Assembly (NCBI GenBank): GCA_034766995.1
Contig: CM068314.1
Span: 29,405,708-29,469,707, forward strand
DNA length: 64,000 nt
Direction: 5' to 3'
From: Acanthacorydalis orientalis
Lineage: Eukaryota > Arthropoda > Insecta > Megaloptera > Corydalidae
Positions 14,027 through 24,758 of the stretch are shown here, one piece after another (within the stretch, counting starts at the first letter, position 1; each line of letters starts with the position of its first letter). Under the pieces are notes generated by a model, which was given only the letters and a program-made list of their open reading frames with translations, ran no database searches and had not been told where the DNA came from. The translations under genes were made by a program, and so were the position numbers.

Positions 14027-14419
14027 ATTACATCATCTCGAGGTAATTATAAATCGACTATTGAAATATCCCACTGTAAGTCATAAAATGTTATTATTGA
14101 TGGAATCGTCAGTAGACGTGTACATTTCTAAAAGAGTTACAAGAACATCAGATCAGCATGCACGTATGCACACACCCACATATGCTTAAAATATATTCAA
14201 ATATTCTGATAATTAAATGTTAAGGTCGGTAACTGAGTATATAAGTATTTACTATTAATATTAATGCACACTTCATCTTCAATCTTACCTTCGATTACTG
14301 TTACAATAACCTTTTGAAAAATTAATGAGAACGTTTGAAAAAAAAGGTATGGCCACAACAAACTACCAGTAAAATCAAACACAGGCATCTACAGGGAACT
14401 AAAACTACTGTGATCAGTC

Positions 14420-15075
14420 ACGTTGACTATAATTATAGTTGGCGTTGGATCGTGCAGACGACCAGCGCGCTGTTGAACGTCTGCACGTAGCGCGCGCGTC
14501 GACGAACCGTTCGGACGACACAGCATGCAATATGCTTTTCGCCACTCGACTCCAGATAATATTTTCCAGTAGAAATATTAATCCACGAACACTTTTCCAT
14601 ACGGCCGATGTACGATTTTCGTACGTAATCGCGCACCGCACCGTACGTACTGTGCACAACAACAGTTTATAGTAATTAAGCATCGATCTGCTTGATTGGA
14701 TGCAAAATACGTTCCTCGACTCCTTATATTCTGTATTATAAATTATATTTAAAATAATGTCTCGAACATTATCCCATTTTGTATAATGAGATAGTCGATA
14801 GGCGCACGGTTTTTTGCATGGGAGCGCGTTGCAGCGTGCTCTACACTCCACTGACTTTTTATTTGTGAGATTTTATCGGCCATGAGTTAACACTCGCGAA
14901 ATTGTAATGGGATACACACCTGTGGGTCGCCGGTTCGAGTTAGATAGTCGGTGTGCAGTCGACAGGTGGTCGTACTACAATTTTTAATGGTCTCGAATGA
15001 TCTCGCATACGACCGAAATGTATTTCTGTACAGTGATGAAATATAAGAGTGGATTGAATTGTTATTGATTATCTT
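14420..15075. promoter_or_regulatory. Large CpG-containing GC island, candidate regulatory or exon region
   Basis: This is the largest balanced-composition block in the window, with dense CpG at 14440-14660. It contains the longest open frame here (145 codons, minus, 14851-14414) and two overlapping frames on both strands. Such overlap is expected where stop codons are rare, and no domain is recognisable. It contains the hairpin GTACGA-TTT-TCGTAC near 14610 and an inverted CCAAT (GATTGG) near 14695. Its right edge touches the splice-flanked segment at 15078-15113, so it may belong to a minus-strand transcription unit as intron, alternative exon or promoter. No gene name can be assigned. Confidence 0.4.
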
Positions 15076-15077
15076 AC

Positions 15078-15113
15078 CTTTCCACTTGAGTTGTCTTTGC
15101 GAACTCCACATTC
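15078..15113 (-). other. Candidate 36-nt internal micro-exon
   Basis: On the minus strand a pyrimidine tract ending TTTTTTTCATTTTCAG directly precedes this segment, and a near-consensus donor AAG|GTAAGAT follows it. The 36-nt length keeps frame, so it could be an optional cassette. All three frames are open: ECGVRKDNSSGK in frame 0, NVEFAKTTQVE in frame 1, MWSSQRQLKWK in frame 2. I do not recognise the peptide. Acceptor and donor are both strong, which is uncommon by chance at 36-nt spacing, but no neighbouring exon is identifiable, so expression is unproven. Confidence 0.4.
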
Positions 15114-15154
15114 CTGAAAATGAAAAAAACAACAATTATTTACAAATATTGCTA

Positions 15155-15285
15155 ATATATATATATATATATCAGTGTAGCTAATATTTATTTAATATTT
15201 AAACGCCTCATAATTTTAAAAAGTTTTCAAAATTTACAATCTCTTGGCAATAAAAAATGATTAGGTTAAAAAAGATATATGTCGT

Positions 15286-15321
<36 letters not shown>
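15155..15321. repeat. Two (AT)n tracts
   Basis: AT runs at 15155-15172 and 15290-15321. Confidence 0.93.
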
Positions 15322-15323
<2 letters not shown>

Positions 15324-15762
15324 CTTTTTTTAATGAACTGGTATTTTTTGGTCAATTATATAAAGAAGTTTGATGTTTCAAGAAAAATACATTCAGTCGT
15401 GCAGCGCCATAATGCAAATAAGTAGATCTATCCATTCGGTCGGCAATGTGTTAATAGACTGGTCTTTTTTCGATTTATACTTTTTTTGCACGTATTTGAG
15501 GTATTTGGACATCCTTTCTTTATATTATCTTTGTCTTGATATTGTAGACTGTACCTGGGAGTACAAGACTCCGATAACAGTCTTTTTTATATGATGGTTT
15601 ATGTCCTGGTTATCATATGATGTTAATCTCAAATAGTGAACATCTGGGAAAAGTTCATACTTTGAGATTTATACAAACTACTTTTACATAACATGAAATG
15701 TTTCAGCTGTTCCACAAATATGTTTCGTAAAATTTATAAATAAACACATTAATGAAAAGTTG

Positions 15763-15763
<1 letters not shown>

Positions 15764-15815
<52 letters not shown>

Positions 15816-15819
15816 TATA
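15764..15819. repeat. (AT)n microsatellite
   Basis: AT run interrupted once by GT near 15797. Confidence 0.95.
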
Positions 15820-16701
15820 AAACCTGTCTTCTCTATGTAGATGTTTCATTAAAATAATTCAGGAAGTTTTACTGTTCTTTCATAGTGGATATGCTTTGTT
15901 AAACCTAATTTTGTATTACATATACTGTTATTTTTCTTAGAAAAACATTATTTATTATTTAATGAAGGAACATCTTTAAACTAATGTACAATACATTTTA
16001 AAAATGATCGAATTCTTCGAGTTATTATATATAAGAATAACTTATTTTTCTTTTTAATATGTCGATAATTGTCTTATTTATATAAAAAATGGAATTGACT
16101 TTTTTATGATAATTTTTAAATTACAGAAAATAAATAACTAATGTATTTTAAATCTGACATTTATAATTTTCAATCGTTTAAAAGTATATATTAAATGAAT
16201 ACAAGCATACATCTTGTTGAAAACTCAATGAAATACCTGTTATTTTTGTAAATAAGTGTCCTGGTTTATATTTTGCATAGAAATGTTAAAATTATAGAAC
16301 CTTGACCCAGTATTTAAATCAATCAATTTATTTACAAAACTATTATTTAAATTTATGTATACTTTAGTAATAAAATTTGTATCTGATAACTTTTAAACAA
16401 ATTCATACTTTTACATTATTCCATCATGTAGGTCAATCTTTACATTAGAAATGTTTTGTACAAAGAAACCTTACACATCAACGCTACCATACACCACATA
16501 GTTAAATTGTAATTTATATTAAAAATGAGAAACAATTCTGTCTACATTAAATTATGGAACAAGTTATAACCACATAGTAATACTAGTCATTGTGACATTA
16601 TTGCTGCGAATAAGTAACCAAAAAATTAAAAACATAATATACACTAATATTATAGTGAACATCGGCGTCGCAATCATATTATTAGCGTGCTTCTGCGAAG
16701 T

Positions 16702-16789
16702 GCAATTCAAAAACAGCAAACTATACTGCATTTAAAATTACTATGGCCTCGTATCAGCATCAGAATCTCAGTAGTTTGCTGTTGTTGCA
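16702..16789 (+). other. Hairpin with 15-bp bulged stem (small-RNA-precursor-like)
   Basis: AACAGCAAACTA (16712-16723) is the exact reverse complement of TAGTTTGCTGTT (16772-16783). The stem continues inward by CTG/CAG after a 2-nt bulge. Outside, TGCAA and TTGCA can pair across an asymmetric internal loop. The size resembles an insect pre-miRNA, although the terminal loop is long. The segment lies in a slightly GC-elevated patch (16650-16870). No known miRNA seed was recognised. Confidence 0.35.
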
Positions 16790-16933
16790 TCCCGGTCAAA
16801 TGCGAGTACATTCCACTGATGCACTTAATGGAAAAAGAAGTTACTTGAAGGTTACGCTTTCGTGTAACCGTTTAGAAAATAATTCGGTGTTTACCTGACG
16901 ATTTTTTTAATATCCACATATTATACATGAATA

Positions 16934-16954
16934 TTATATATATATATATATATA
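16934..16954. repeat. (AT)n microsatellite
   Basis: Short 21-bp AT run. Confidence 0.9.
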
Positions 16955-17405
16955 AGAAAAAAATACTATAAACAAGGTACTTTATTGATTTTATCTGTAT
17001 AAATAATAAGATTTATCTATTAATTTTCATTCAGAGTAATAGCTGTGAAATGGAATATCATTCATAATTAATTTAATTAATATTATAAGTACAAAACTGC
17101 TGATATTCATAGATAAGCTTTAAAGATATTTGTTAATTCCAAAATACGTATATGTTATATTAAAAATGTACAGATAACAAACAAAAAATTGTAGAGTAAT
17201 TAAATATTTCCTGTTTTGTTAATTGCTAATATTATTATTTGTTTTGTTTATTAATCACGAAGTTCATTAAAATGTCTGAAATAGAATAAAACTCGATATG
17301 CTGAATAACTATTAATTTTTTTGATTTTTAATTGTTTGGATTTGGATCATTAAAAAAAAATAAATTTGAAATTTAATAAAACTGCTATGAACTTATGCAT
17401 CAACC

Positions 17406-17425
17406 TATATATATATATATATATA
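17406..17425. repeat. (AT)n microsatellite
   Basis: Short 20-bp AT run. Confidence 0.9.
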
Positions 17426-17811
17426 CTAAATTCATTGTTTTTTATGTAAGTTTAGTTTTGGGTTAAAATGTATCACTTTTTATTTAACATGAATGAAAAT
17501 TTTGGTTTCATTTAAGTAACATTTTATTGACATTTAGATTTAAATGATATTTAACAATATCTGACACCGTTTCCCCCCTATTTGTGTGTTACATTTACGA
17601 AATTGTATAATTATAATTAATTAACCGGTATATTTTTTTTAAACAAATTATATTTCACATATTTTATGAATTATTGAATGCAGTTCATGAAATATGTTGC
17701 ATTGATATTAAAAAATAAAAAAAACTTTAGTCTCATTTTACTTTTAGAATAATTCTGCCGACATAATTGATATCGATCCAATCAACACCATTTTATAATA
17801 AATACAAGAAT

Positions 17812-17862
<51 letters not shown>
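17812..17862. repeat. (AC)n(AT)n compound microsatellite
   Basis: AC run passing into a 37-bp AT run. Confidence 0.95.
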
Positions 17863-17865
<3 letters not shown>

Positions 17866-17989
17866 CTAAATATGATGTGTATTAGATAAAGTAATCGAGT
17901 CTTTAATTAATTATATGAAAAAAAATACTACAACTTCTAAGTCGAGACCGTATCAACATCGAAATAAAATTCTATAGACATCTCGTTGA

Positions 17990-18300
17990 GATTGTTATAC
18001 AGAGATTACCTCCCTGGGCAGCTGAGCATTATCGCGATCAGGTATCGGAGACTGAGTGACGATATCTGAACGTAGATTCGACACCTGTACTCTATTAGCA
18101 CGGGGACCATGTCCCGTCATGTACGTACTGTTACAGCAAACATGTTACGACATTTATGTGCGATAGTGATACACATACGATAGCGAACGCTGAAACTTTA
18201 AACAGCAGACTTTTATATTCGCTGATGTTCGTTTTCCGACGCTGATGTTGTTTTGACCACGCTTCAGATAATTAAAGATTGCGATTCTACAGACTCATTA
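17990..18300. other. GC-elevated island
   Basis: About 300 bp with many CpG and balanced composition. It contains the near-palindrome ACGGGGACCATGTCCCGT near 18099. Stop codons occur in all frames and no domain is visible. A regulatory element or old repeat are both possible. Confidence 0.35.
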
Positions 18301-18849
18301 AAGCAAGTTGTATTCGTCGAAGATATGATTACTGTTAGTGTATAGGCACTGAGAAATTTTGTCCTAGGTTAAGGTGTCTACGACAGTGTTTATCGTTTTT
18401 TTTTTTACTTTATTTATTATTTAGAACGTATCAGTATTTATAGGCGAATCGTATAATAAACAAGTTAATTGAATAAAAAAGAAATGTTTAACTAAGCTTC
18501 ATTAATTATACAAAGAAAATATAAGTTTTTGAGATTAATTTGTATTTTATATTTTTTTCAAAAAATATTTGTAAGACTACTGTATAGAACTAATTTTTCT
18601 TCAAAACAATAGTTTTTTTTATTCTAACCGAGAGCTCCAATACACAAAATGAATAAAGAAAATAATAAGTAATTTATAAATAACATTTAATAGTGGAAAA
18701 TGTAATGTAAATATCAATGTATAGAAATATAGTTTCTTTAATATGATATTTTCATTGCTTTTTATCACGTAAAATTGTAATTGAAATTGCATAAAATTAA
18801 TTAAATTATCTTATAAAAATATGCTAATAAACCCTTTATCTTATATGCA

Positions 18850-18910
<61 letters not shown>

Positions 18911-19759
18911 TGAAGGAGAGAAAGGAACGTCCAAATAAATCACTTACGTTATAAATATATCTTATTAATGCAAATTTATTCATTCCAAAGAGAACCGCAA
19001 GCGACATTTGAGCGATAATTAATATTATTTATTAAGTTTTCTATAAATAATTCCTTTATATTATTCTCTAATTAAGTATCAGTTGATATGTTTTCTTAAA
19101 GTGTATCTTTAAGTACTTAATAATGGAATTATTTTATAAGTGAAGAAGTTCGATTTTTTTTAATGAACATATCTGGACTTGTAAATAAGTTAATAAGTAA
19201 AAAAGTGTGCTTTACAGGTCAGTGATTTAAAGATTCGACGAAAATGGAAGTATTTCACAGTATCTGGAATCTATTTTTATTTTTTTTTTATTATTCTGCA
19301 CTATTATTTCAATCTATTAATACATACAGGCCTATAAGACTCGACTTAATGAATAGTTAAAACAGGAACAGATACAATATGATAAAAAATAAATATCATT
19401 TGAATTTGTTTTCATTCTAAAGCTTTCCTTACAATTAAAATAAGTTTTTTAAATTTTGCCGAACAAATATTGTTGTTTTGTTTTTTAGGTAAGAATAAAT
19501 ATAAGAACTATTTTTCCAATTAAAGAAATAAACTTGAATAAAAAGTTATTTAGGCAGGTGTTTTAAACTAATTAGTTTAATATATTAGAAAATTGATTTG
19601 TTGGGACAATAATTAATCTTTTCTCTTATTTAATATTTAATTTATATTTCAATGTCTTCTTGTATCATTTGTAAAATGTATGCACAAAAATAGCAAATCT
19701 AACATAGAAGAAGCAGTTGTAAGCAAAATAAATTGTATGAAAAAGTGCTATACTTTTAT
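18301..19759. other. AT-rich non-coding background
   Basis: One large AT array and no gene. Confidence 0.55.
18853..18906. repeat. (AT)n microsatellite
   Basis: 54-bp AT run. Confidence 0.97.
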
Positions 19760-20387
19760 TAGGTTGGTAAAAAAATAATTGCGGTTTATAATCTTCAAAT
19801 TCATATACATTTTTCTCATTTTTGATTTTCATTTTATTTAACTCATCTTATTATTAGGCTGGTAGAAAAATAATTGGGGTTTGTGACCTTCAATATACTA
19901 GCTTTATGAAATAACTGTTCTAAATGTTTCAGAATTGTTGGATAACTAACGTCTAAGTTTTGTGGAAACTCTTGAATTGCTGTGGGTGGTTCTAGTTCAA
20001 CTAACCTCTTCAGTTGGTCGTTATAGACTGTCCAAGGATGTCCGAGATCTTCTTCATCTTCAAGGCTCTCGTTTCTAGCACGAAATTAGAACCACCATTG
20101 CACCTTACGTTCCTTAAAAGTACCCATACGAAAAGCATCATTTAGTTTATGAACAGTTTCTGCTGCTTTACCACCCGTTTTGAACTCATACAAAAAATGC
20201 TTTTATTTGTTTTTTTTTCATTTATAATCCCAAGTTGAAATAAAATTAATAATAAAACCAAAGTCGATGTTACCAAAATACAGACCGAAAATTGCGCTTT
20301 AAAATGATATTAACATAAACACAATAAAATGAAGAAAAGGTTATCATTCAGAAATCAAATACCGCAATTATTTTCCTACCAATCTAA
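19760..20387 (-). mobile_element. Deleted mariner element with an extra terminal repeat
   Basis: Three mariner-type termini occur. The right end reads, in reverse complement, TTAGATTGGTAGGAAAATAA. An inner left end starts at 19854 (TTAGGCTGGTAGAAAAATAA) and an outer left end at 19760 (TTAGGTTGGTAAAAAAATAA). Candidate TA duplications lie at 19758-19759, 19852-19853 and 20388-20389. The 534-bp unit 19854-20387 matches the element at 21943-22469 in termini, untranslated leader and coding remnant, so the inner pair is probably the true element. The outer 93 bp looks like a further partial copy of the same end. The coding remnant runs on the minus strand. It is non-autonomous: the catalytic domain is absent. 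Confidence 0.82.
19880..20221 (-). pseudogene. Mariner transposase relic, DNA-binding half only
   Basis: Minus-strand remnant of the helix-turn-helix half of a mariner transposase. Recognisable pieces in order are KAAETVHKLNDAF, ERKVQWWF, a stop, then FRARNESLEDEE, NDQLKRLVE and VSYPTILKHLEQL. It then ends in KASILK and runs directly into the 3' terminal repeat, so the D,D34D catalytic half is deleted. A frameshift lies near the start (ATG at 20221) and a stop after WWF. The jump from the HLEQL region to the terminus is at the same place as in the copy at 22110-22489. No function expected. Confidence 0.8.
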
Positions 20388-20539
20388 TATTTAAAACACA
20401 AATAATAAGAAGATTGTCGAACACTAGAAAAATATGATTTCCATTTAAACTTGAATATCAAAATTTTAAATTCTTAGTTATTCAGTTAAGTTAATTAATT
20501 AATATATTTTTAATTTTTTTTTATTCACTATACACACAC

Positions 20540-20548
<9 letters not shown>

Positions 20549-20597
<49 letters not shown>
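20549..20597. repeat. (AT)n(GA)n microsatellite
   Basis: A 30-bp AT run then a 19-bp GA run. This is the left border of the foldback at 20601. Confidence 0.95.
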
Positions 20598-20600
20598 GAT

Positions 20601-20714
20601 GATTCAATTTAAGCTTCCACATGAAAGTATTAAAAAAAATCACAAAAAATAATATGATTATTTCTAATTTCTGGGGGTTTTTTAATACATTCATGTGGAA
20701 GCCCACATTGAATC
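20601..20714. repeat. Foldback element between two AT arrays
   Basis: Arms 20601-20637 and 20678-20714 are 37 bp, inverted, with four mismatches and a 40-nt loop. The left arm begins GATTCAATTTAAGCTTCCAC. The element lies between (AT)n(GA)n on the left and (GT)n(AT)n on the right. Because the arms are inverted copies, open frames on the two strands both read NTFMWK, an artefact of symmetry and not a gene. A very small foldback transposon or an inverted duplication are both possible. Confidence 0.75.
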
Positions 20715-20724
20715 GTTCTGTATA

Positions 20725-20795
<71 letters not shown>
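20725..20795. repeat. (GT)n(AT)n compound microsatellite
   Basis: Short GT run followed by a 60-bp AT run. This is the right border of the foldback. Confidence 0.95.
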
Positions 20796-20798
<3 letters not shown>

Positions 20799-21942
20799 TT
20801 TTAGAACTTTATTATAATAACGCTCTGGAATATTGAAAAAAAGTAAGGAAGTAAAAAGTTATGTTTATGACTTTTTCATAATTGTTTCCAAAAATAGTTT
20901 TTATTATTCTCTAAAAATGTAGAAACACAAATAATTTATATAGCTGAGTTCATTCGATATAGATGAGTTCACATATTTGATATCTATTCTAAGAAATGTG
21001 CTTTAAAATAATTTAATTTTTATTTGTTATTCTACAGAATATAAAATGAAATATAAAAGAAATTATAAGAAAAACAGGAACTGTATTAAAATTTGTTTCA
21101 TCATGCGAAGGTCATATATTGAGATCCTGTCTAAAACGACAATTGTCCACTTCCTTATAACCTTTTTTCATGAAATTCTCCGCGTAATTCTGTTAAAAAA
21201 CACACGCACACACGCAATATTTTGTCATTCATTTATTCAATTCCAACCGACGAGTCCGTCTCATATCACTAATTAATTTTTATCGTTAATAATTTTTCAA
21301 CAACTTTTTTGTTCTCCGAATTTGCATGCGGCAAGAGAACTCTTATATCTCTACAAATCAAAATCGTTATCTGATGTTCAAAAAGCGTACTTAATTTTCG
21401 TATTGTCTACTACATAATTATACATATGTGTGTGTGTAATAATGCGTTAGGGTTGGATTCAAGAAAATATAAAATCATTCAAAATAACTATAATTATAGC
21501 GCTCCATACGATTATTATATACTTAATTCTTTAATGTTTACTTAAAAGTGAATGTTTTATGCTACACTGATCATAACGTAATTACATCTAGTTATATTTC
21601 GATGTGTGCCCATTAAAAAATAATGCTTTTTCATCATTTAATTAATGAACTGAAATAAATAATTAGGGATGCTCGTTAATCTGTTTTTATAGAAGATTAA
21701 ACACACATGAAAATATTTACATATCTAATAAACTGTTACCTTCAATTTTTTTTTGTTTGTTCTATTTTATGAATAATTAAATATATTCTAGGAACAGAAA
21801 TATTGAATAAAAAAGCAAACATTATTATTAAGATAAAAGTACGGCTATTTATTTATGACTTATTACTTATTACATCAATATATGAATAAATTTTAAATCA
21901 CAAGCATGGACCATAAATTATTTCAAATAAAATTTATATTAA
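20796..21942. other. AT-rich non-coding background
   Basis: No gene. The 76-codon frame at 21046 has no domain. Confidence 0.5.
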
Positions 21943-22469
21943 GTTAGCAGGAAAATAACTGTGATTTTTATTTTCTGGATTTTGACCTTATTTTTTTCAA
22001 TGAATGTGTCATTTGATCGTGTTCATGTTAATATCATTTTAAAGTGAATTTTTCGGTCTGTATTGGTTTTTTTTATTAATTTTGCTTGATATAGGCTATT
22101 GAATTAAAGATGGAAAAGAACAAATAAGAACAAAGTTCAAAACGAATGGTGAAACAGCAGAAACTACTCGTAAACTAAACGATGATTTTGGCGTGGCTAC
22201 TGTTAAGGAACGTACGGTACAATGGTGGTTTTATAAATTTCGTATTGGGAACAAGAGCCTTGAAGATGAAGAAGGTCGTGGACGTCCTACTTCAGTTCAT
22301 AACGACCAACTGAAGGCGTTAATTGAATCAGAACAATGCACAACAATTTCAGACCTTGCACAAAATTTAAGCGTTAGTCATCCAACAGTTCTAGATCACT
22401 TAAAACAATTAGTTGATGAGGCTAGTATATTGAAGATCATAAACCACAATTATTTTTCTGTCATCCTAA
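21943..22469 (+). mobile_element. Deleted mariner element (same subfamily as 19854-20387)
   Basis: The 3' terminus, in reverse complement, is TTAGGATGACAGAAAAATAA, followed by TA at 22470-22471. The 5' terminus near 21943 is a decayed version (TTAGCAGGAAAATAACTGTG). The leader shares the stretch TTAATATCATTTTAAAG with the 19854 copy. Size is about 527 bp against about 1.3 kb for a complete mariner, and the interior loss removes the catalytic half. Shared sequence across both termini, leader and deletion junction shows that the deleted form itself was copied. Confidence 0.82.
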
Positions 22470-22489
22470 TAATAAAAGAAGTTAAATAA
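22110..22489 (+). pseudogene. Mariner transposase DNA-binding half, nearly open frame
   Basis: From an ATG at 22110 the frame is lost by what looks like one missing base within the first few codons. After that it is open to a stop at 22489. Visible motifs in order: ETAETTRKLNDDF, ERTVQWWFYKF, SLEDEEGRGRP, NDQLKALIE, LSVSHPTVLDHLKQL, then EASILK and read-through into the terminal repeat (NHNYFS). These match the N-terminal paired helix-turn-helix region of mariner transposases. The catalytic D,D34D half is absent. An internal ATG at 22193 begins a clean 98-codon frame. If expressed, a DNA-binding-only fragment could in principle bind mariner ends; this is inference. Confidence 0.78.
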
Positions 22490-22782
22490 AGTAGCTGAAA
22501 TAACCTGATCTTCTGAATATGTGATTTTCACTAAAAGAATATATTTTTTGTGTTCTCTTAATGATATTTGACTTTCATCTCATATTTCAATAATTCTAAT
22601 ATACCATCATAGTGCTACATTTTTTAATATTCATTATAATTTATGTTTAAGAGGAATGTGAATAAAAAATTATGCGAAAAGTACGGTAACAATGTAAAAA
22701 CAGATCAAATAAATATGAAATAAGTAATAAAATCATTTTAATAAAAACATTTAGTTAAATATATATTAATTTAATTTAAATA

Positions 22783-23260
22783 GTATTTGGTGGAGAGCCC
22801 CACAATATCGAAACAGCGAAAATGGCAGATTTACCAAACAGTGGTTAAAAGTATAACCTTATATGGAGCGGAAGCATGGTCAGCAACAGATGAGGATAAA
22901 AAACGAATTGCGGCCATGGAAATGGAAGCTCTAAGAAGATCCTGTCGAATATCAGAGATCGAATTAGAAACGAAAGGATCAAGCAATTAATGGACGTAGA
23001 AGACAACATCATTGAAGACATTGAGCGGAAACAACTCATCTGGTACGGCCATGTCAAGAGAATGACCGACACAAGACTGCCTAAGCAAGCGATAGAGTAT
23101 TTACCTCTGGAACGACGGAAACGAGGTCGCCCAAGGAGATCTTGGAGCGAAGGAATCCGTACATCGATCAGAGAGAGAGAATTGGACGAACAGCTGTGCC
23201 AAGATAGAAAGGAATGAAGGAAAAAGTTGAAGAGCGGAAAGCGTCGACAGACTGTATAAA

Positions 23261-23264
<4 letters not shown>
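22783..23264 (+). mobile_element. 5'-truncated LINE (non-LTR retrotransposon), reverse transcriptase C-terminal end
   Basis: Translation gives the C-terminal region found downstream of the polymerase domain in many insect LINE reverse transcriptases: QTVVKSITLYGAEAW, then a frameshift near 22950, then DRIRNERIKQLM, LIWYGHVKRM, RLPKQAIEYLP and RRKRGRPRRSW. The polymerase and endonuclease domains are missing, as expected from 5' truncation during target-primed reverse transcription. The frame ends at 23217. The element ends in GTATAAACCGC, and (AT)n begins immediately. Clade is not assigned. Confidence 0.82.

Positions 23265-23314
<50 letters not shown>
23265..23314. repeat. (AT)n array at LINE 3' end
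   Basis: 50-bp AT run starting directly at the 3' end of the LINE fragment. Confidence 0.97.
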
Positions 23315-23318
<4 letters not shown>

Positions 23319-24700
23319 TTAATGAGCTAAATCTTGAGCAATACTGTTTTTTTAAAAAAATATTTTATAGATTTCAATTCAGATATCCATGTTTTAATTA
23401 AGAGTCCATCGATTCAAAGATTGATAAAGAAACAAAACAGTAATTGAAACAAAGTATATTTTAGTAATATTACTTGAAACGGCTATTTAATAATTTTATT
23501 AACATTTCATAAAGAGTGGTTTTAATTCAAATATACTTGTACTATAGACGAAGATGTTATCATACAAATATTTATACAATTTCTGTAATAGTAATTGATT
23601 TAATTTACTTCAATTGACGATATCATCATTCTTCATTCAATATTGTTAATTTGTACTGGTTTAAGTTTAATCGAATATTTTTAAGTATGTATACATGTTC
23701 ATTTTATAAATTTATATGTACTTATTTTAATGGTTCGGAAACTCCAAAACGTTGCGTTTTTCTTATCAAACACAAGTAATCTTTGTTTTAATATATTGTA
23801 TATTGTGTTTTTTTTTTCAAAAGACTTGTCAGTAATATTCAAATCAGTGATGTGAAATAATCTGGCAGATATAATTGGATGTACGTGAAAAGTTTAAGTC
23901 TCGGTTTAAAATTATTGAATGTTGTTTTCATGTCATTTACACCTTACAAGTGATTATAAAAAAAATATCATTGTTAATTAACATCATAAAAATGGCGTTT
24001 ATTAAAGGCGAGTAAATTAATTTAACATTGAATCTATTTTTGAAGATTTTTTCTTGTTGTCTCAATTACTGAACGTGTAAACAAGTATAAAAAAGCAACA
24101 CCTTTCTCTTGTAACCAAATTAGCGTAATTGCTCATTAACTATTAAATACTTAAGATTTGATTTTGATACGTTTACTCGATTTAAAAATATATTTTTATT
24201 AATATACTGTTATACTGTTCGTTTTAAAATCTGTTATTCATGTTTGTAAAGTACGAAATTATAAAAGTACATGTATTTTTATTTAAATATCTACTGTACG
24301 ATTACAATATACTAATTGTGTATTTTATGAATACGATTAATATGAATTTAACACGAATATATTATACAATAAATAGGTTCAGATAAAAAGATTCTACTAA
24401 AACATTTAATATGAACAGTTTTCTTTTACAAATGAATTAATATTCCAAACTGTTATTTTTAAAAAAATCAAATAATTATTATTTACCGAGTAATTACAAA
24501 ACTCCTGTTCAGTTTTCAACCGATGTTATTAAAATTATGTAATTGTCGTAATACTGTTTAAAATATATTACATGTATTCAAATAGTATGTATACAAATTA
24601 ATTCAATGCCTTTTTGTAGAAAATATTTTTTTACGGAAAATTGAATACATTTCAATCCTCAAAATATACCTAATTATTATGTACAACTGCCCCATCTGAT
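23315..24700. other. AT-rich non-coding background
   Basis: Nothing recognised. Confidence 0.55.
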
Positions 24701-24758
24701 CAACTGCTCAACTCATCAACAATAAAAAATGGGTATGTGAGCTCATGTACACACGACA

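Larger units (their letters stand above)
11621..14419. other. AT-rich non-coding background
   Basis: No gene or transposon end recognised outside the repeats listed. Confidence 0.55.
15114..17989. other. AT-rich non-coding background
   Basis: Apart from the microsatellites and the hairpin near 16.7 kb, nothing gene-like. The 74-codon open frame at 15370-15594 has no recognisable motif. Confidence 0.5.

Noticed and set aside
14414..14851. 145-codon open frame, the longest in the window
   Set aside because: It lies in a GC-rich island where stops are rare, overlaps open frames on both strands and shows no domain or start context; treated as chance.
14900..14960. tRNA-like B-box (GGTTCGAGT) at 14935
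   Set aside because: The flanking bases cannot form a T-stem, no acceptor stem is found at the right distance and there is no anticodon arm. Possibly a SINE remnant, but unsupported.
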